Source: Candidatus Saccharimonadota bacterium (GTDB lineage: Bacteria; Patescibacteriota; Saccharimonadia; Saccharimonadales; SZUA-47). From it: DNA of 6,145 bases. This document shows positions 3,700-6,145 of the stretch, piece by piece (the stretch's first letter is position 1; the number at the start of each line of letters is the position of its first letter). The notes beneath the pieces were generated by a model. The model was not told the origin of the DNA. It searched no databases and worked only from the letters and a program-made list of their open reading frames with translations. The stretch covers positions 1 through 6,145 of the forward strand of contig QIKK01000047.1 of NCBI GenBank assembly GCA_003231925.1, in the 5' to 3' direction. The position numbers and the translations under genes were made by a program.

Positions 3700-6145
3700 A
3701 TGAAAAAAGTATTAAAACGTCTTCTGGGTGATCCACAGCTCAAGATATTAAAGCGTCTCAGAAAACGTATTTTAGATATAAATGCTCTAGAACCAGAAAT
3801 AGAGAAATTAACTGATAAACAGCTAAAAGAAAAAACAGAGATATTTAAGAATAGATTGAAGAATAACAAAAAAGAGACTCTAGATTCTCTAACTTCTGAA
3901 GCTTTTGCGACTGTTAGAGAGGTTGCAAAACGAGTATTGGGTCAGAGACATTATGATGTACAGCTTATAGGTGGTTTAAGCTTGCATGAGGGTATGGTGG
4001 CAGAGATGAAAACCGGCGAGGGTAAAACTTTAGTAGCCACCCTTCCTGTATACTTGAATGCGTTGAGCGGTAAGGGCGTCCATATTGTTACAGTCAATGA
4101 CTATCTTGCTCAGCGTGACGCTGGTTGGATGTCCCAAATTTATCACTTTTTAGGATTAAGTGTTGGAATTATTATCCCAGACCAATCTTTTCTATATGAC
4201 CCAGAATATACAAATGATGCGCACAAAGACCCCAGAATGAGAAATTTACGTCCGTGTAGTAGGCAAGAGGCTTACGGAGCTGATATTACCTACGGAACCA
4301 ACAATGAATTTGGCTTTGACTATCTGAGAGATAATATGGTTAGAGAAAAATCTCAACTGAGACAACGTGAACTAAACTTTGTAATAGTGGATGAAGTTGA
4401 TTCTATTTTGGTAGATGAAGCCCGCACTCCTTTAATTATATCTGCTCCTGCTGCGACAAGTGGGGCATCATATGACCAATTCGCAAAAGTCGCTAGACAA
4501 TTGAAACGAGATAAACACTACGAAGTTGATGAAAAGCGTAAAGCAGTCACAATAACGGATGAAGGAATTAGTTTTGTTGAGAAGATTTTGGGTATTTCCA
4601 ATCTTTATGATAGTGGTAACATTCGGATAATTTATCATCTTGATCAAGCCTTGCGAGCAGAAGCTTTGTTCAGGAAAGATAAAGATTACGTGGTCACCAA
4701 AGATGGAGAGGTGATTATTGTTGATGAGTTTACTGGACGCCTGCTAGCTGGTCGGCGATATAATGAGGGTCTTCATCAGGCAATTGAGGCCAAAGAGGGG
4801 GTAGAGGTCCAAGAAGAATCAATGACCTTGGCAACAGTTAGTTTTCAAAATTATTTTCGTCTTTATGAAAAGTTGTCAGGTATGACCGGAACTGCTGCTA
4901 CAGAGGCGGAGGAGTTTCATCAGATATATGAATTGGTGGTATTAGAGGTTCCGCCCAACAGACCATTAGTTAGAATAGATCGTTCTGATAAAATATTCCG
5001 AACTAGGGCCGGTAAACATAAGGCTATCGTATCAGAGGTGAAGGCACTACAAGAGAAAGGTCAGCCAGTGCTTATTGGTAGTTCAGCAATTGAGCATAAT
5101 GAAGAGCTAAGTAATCTTCTAAAAAAAGCCGGGGTTCCACATAAGGTGCTAAATGCAAAAAATAACGAAGGTGAAGCAGCAATCATTGAAAAAGCAGGGC
5201 AAAAAGGTGCCATTACGCTTGCAACGAACATGGCAGGTCGAGGTACTGATATTGTACTTGGTGAGGGTGTTGTAGATTTTGGAGGCTTATATGTCTTAGG
5301 GAGTGAACGTCACGAATCGAGGCGTATCGACAATCAATTAAGAGGACGATCTGGACGTCAGGGTGATCCAGGCGAAACACAATTTTATGTTAGTGCTGAA
5401 GATGACTTGATGCGGGTATTTGGCGGAGATAGGATTAAGAGTATTATGGAACGCTTAAAAATTAACGACGATGTTCCAGTACAAAACAGGGTTATTTCAA
5501 AAAGTCTAGAAGCCGCCCAAAAAAAGGTCGAAGGATTTAACTATGACTCAAGGAAAAACGTCGTAGAATATGACGACGTGATGAACCGTCATCGTCGTGC
5601 AACCTACACTATGCGTCGAGAAATTTTAAAACATCCCAATATCACAAATCGTATCAAAGAATTTATAACGGGCGAGGTGCATCAACTCGTTAAATCTCCT
5701 AGTTCGATGAATGAAGATTTTGAGCTGGTTTTGAAAGAATTATTTGATCTTGATGATCCTACAATTGATAGAATATTTGATGTTGAAGCAGAGAAGTTTG
5801 AGGAAGAACTACTGGAGGTTGTTAATAACAAACATAAAGAACAGACAAAGTTGTTTACGCCAGAAATTATGCAAAAGGTTGAAAGAGATATTTTCTTACA
5901 AGTTCTAGATAATTTATGGATGCAACATTTAGAGAACATGGACCATCTTAGGCAGGGGATTAACTGGATATCAGTAGGGCAACGAGATCCTTTAGTAGAA
6001 TATCGTCGTCAATCGCAGGAGATGTTTGAAAAAGTACAGGCACAACTAAGAAGCGATACTATCAGAGCTTTATTCCATTCCAGACCTGTAGCACAAGATG
6101 AGCTGGAAGAATCCGTAGAAACAGAGCTGACAAAAGCAGCAAAGG
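3700..6145 (+). CDS. secA: Preprotein translocase ATPase SecA (3' end beyond the window)
   Basis: SecA is the cytoplasmic ATP-driven motor that pushes unfolded preproteins through the SecYEG channel. The frame is uninterrupted for 815 codons and has no stop before the edge. Signatures in order: LGQRHYDVQLIGG (80-92); Walker A MKTGEGKT (103-110); TVNDYLAQRDA; ADITYGTNNEFGFDYLRDNM; Walker B VDEVDSILVDEARTP (230-244); QEESMTLATVSFQNYFRLYE and SGMTGTAATEAEEF of the preprotein cross-linking region and NBD1; then NBD2 with TNMAGRGTDIVLG (509-521) and SERHESRRIDNQLRGRSGRQ (535-554). The helical scaffold/wing follows, ending with DNLWMQHLENMDHLRQGINW. About 20 extra residues (near 158-187) precede the ADITYGTNNE block relative to E. 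coli SecA, an insertion I associate with CPR bacteria. ATG 3700 is preceded directly by an in-frame TAA, so the start is firm, although no strong Shine-Dalgarno is seen. The C-terminal tail lies outside the window. Confidence 0.97.
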   Translation, partial: MKKVLKRLLGDPQLKILKRLRKRILDINALEPEIEKLTDKQLKEKTEIFKNRLKNNKKETLDSLTSEAFATVREVAKRVLGQRHYDVQLIGGLSLHEGMVAEMKTGEGKTLVATLPVYLNALSGKGVHIVTVNDYLAQRDAGWMSQIYHFLGLSVGIIIPDQSFLYDPEYTNDAHKDPRMRNLRPCSRQEAYGADITYGTNNEFGFDYLRDNMVREKSQLRQRELNFVIVDEVDSILVDEARTPLIISAPAATSGASYDQFAKVARQLKRDKHYEVDEKRKAVTITDEGISFVEKILGISNLYDSGNIRIIYHLDQALRAEALFRKDKDYVVTKDGEVIIVDEFTGRLLAGRRYNEGLHQAIEAKEGVEVQEESMTLATVSFQNYFRLYEKLSGMTGTAATEAEEFHQIYELVVLEVPPNRPLVRIDRSDKIFRTRAGKHKAIVSEVKALQEKGQPVLIGSSAIEHNEELSNLLKKAGVPHKVLNAKNNEGEAAIIEKAGQKGAITLATNMAGRGTDIVLGEGVVDFGGLYVLGSERHESRRIDNQLRGRSGRQGDPGETQFYVSAEDDLMRVFGGDRIKSIMERLKINDDVPVQNRVISKSLEAAQKKVEGFNYDSRKNVVEYDDVMNRHRRATYTMRREILKHPNITNRIKEFITGEVHQLVKSPSSMNEDFELVLKELFDLDDPTIDRIFDVEAEKFEEELLEVVNNKHKEQTKLFTPEIMQKVERDIFLQVLDNLWMQHLENMDHLRQGINWISVGQRDPLVEYRRQSQEMFEKVQAQLRSDTIRALFHSRPVAQDELEESVETELTKAAK

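Noticed and set aside
3609..3869. 86-codon - strand frame across the secA leader and 5' end
   Set aside because: It overlaps the firmly assigned secA start, and its hydrophobic look comes from reading AT-rich Lys codons backwards.
5682..5939. 85-codon Ser-rich - strand frame inside secA
   Set aside because: It is a shadow of the Glu/Asp-rich secA coding sequence; no start signal or homology seen.

Overview
The window comes from an AT-rich bacterial genome. I read it as a member of the Patescibacteria (CPR), most likely Candidatus Saccharibacteria. That assignment is inference from protein style: a SecA with a CPR-type insertion, a SerRS of the ASAE/FRREAGTYGKDTEG type, a short hibernation factor, and tightly packed or overlapping genes. 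UGA is used as a stop codon (serS and the S30AE gene both end in TGA), which argues against the code-25 lineages (Gracilibacteria, Absconditabacteria). All genes lie on the + strand.

Layout. Bases 1-84 are the last 27 codons of a gene whose C-terminus matches transmembrane helix 7 of heliorhodopsin. The retinal-binding lysine position is occupied by arginine. Bases 85-337 are non-coding. They hold a perfect 32-bp palindrome without a T-tract and two candidate promoters. Next comes a two-gene unit with a 14-bp overlap: a divergent RsmE-type 16S rRNA methyltransferase (338-1069) and a Cas4/RecB-like PD-(D/E)XK nuclease with two CxxC pairs (1056-1835). A consensus TATAAT box only 8 nt ahead of the next ATG suggests leaderless transcription of serS (1894-3189). 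serS overlaps an S30AE hibernation-factor gene (3186-3566) by 4 bp (ATGA). A 133-bp leader region follows, and then secA (3700 to the window end), which is open at the right edge with 815 complete codons visible.

How the genes fit together. Most of the window is core housekeeping: rRNA modification, tRNA charging, ribosome hibernation and the Sec export motor. The serS-hpf overlap would tie synthesis of a tRNA synthetase to a ribosome-silencing factor. No CRISPR array, mobile element, tRNA or rRNA was found. The most unusual points are the apparent Lys-to-Arg change in the heliorhodopsin tail and the eroded SAM-binding knot motif in the RsmE homologue.
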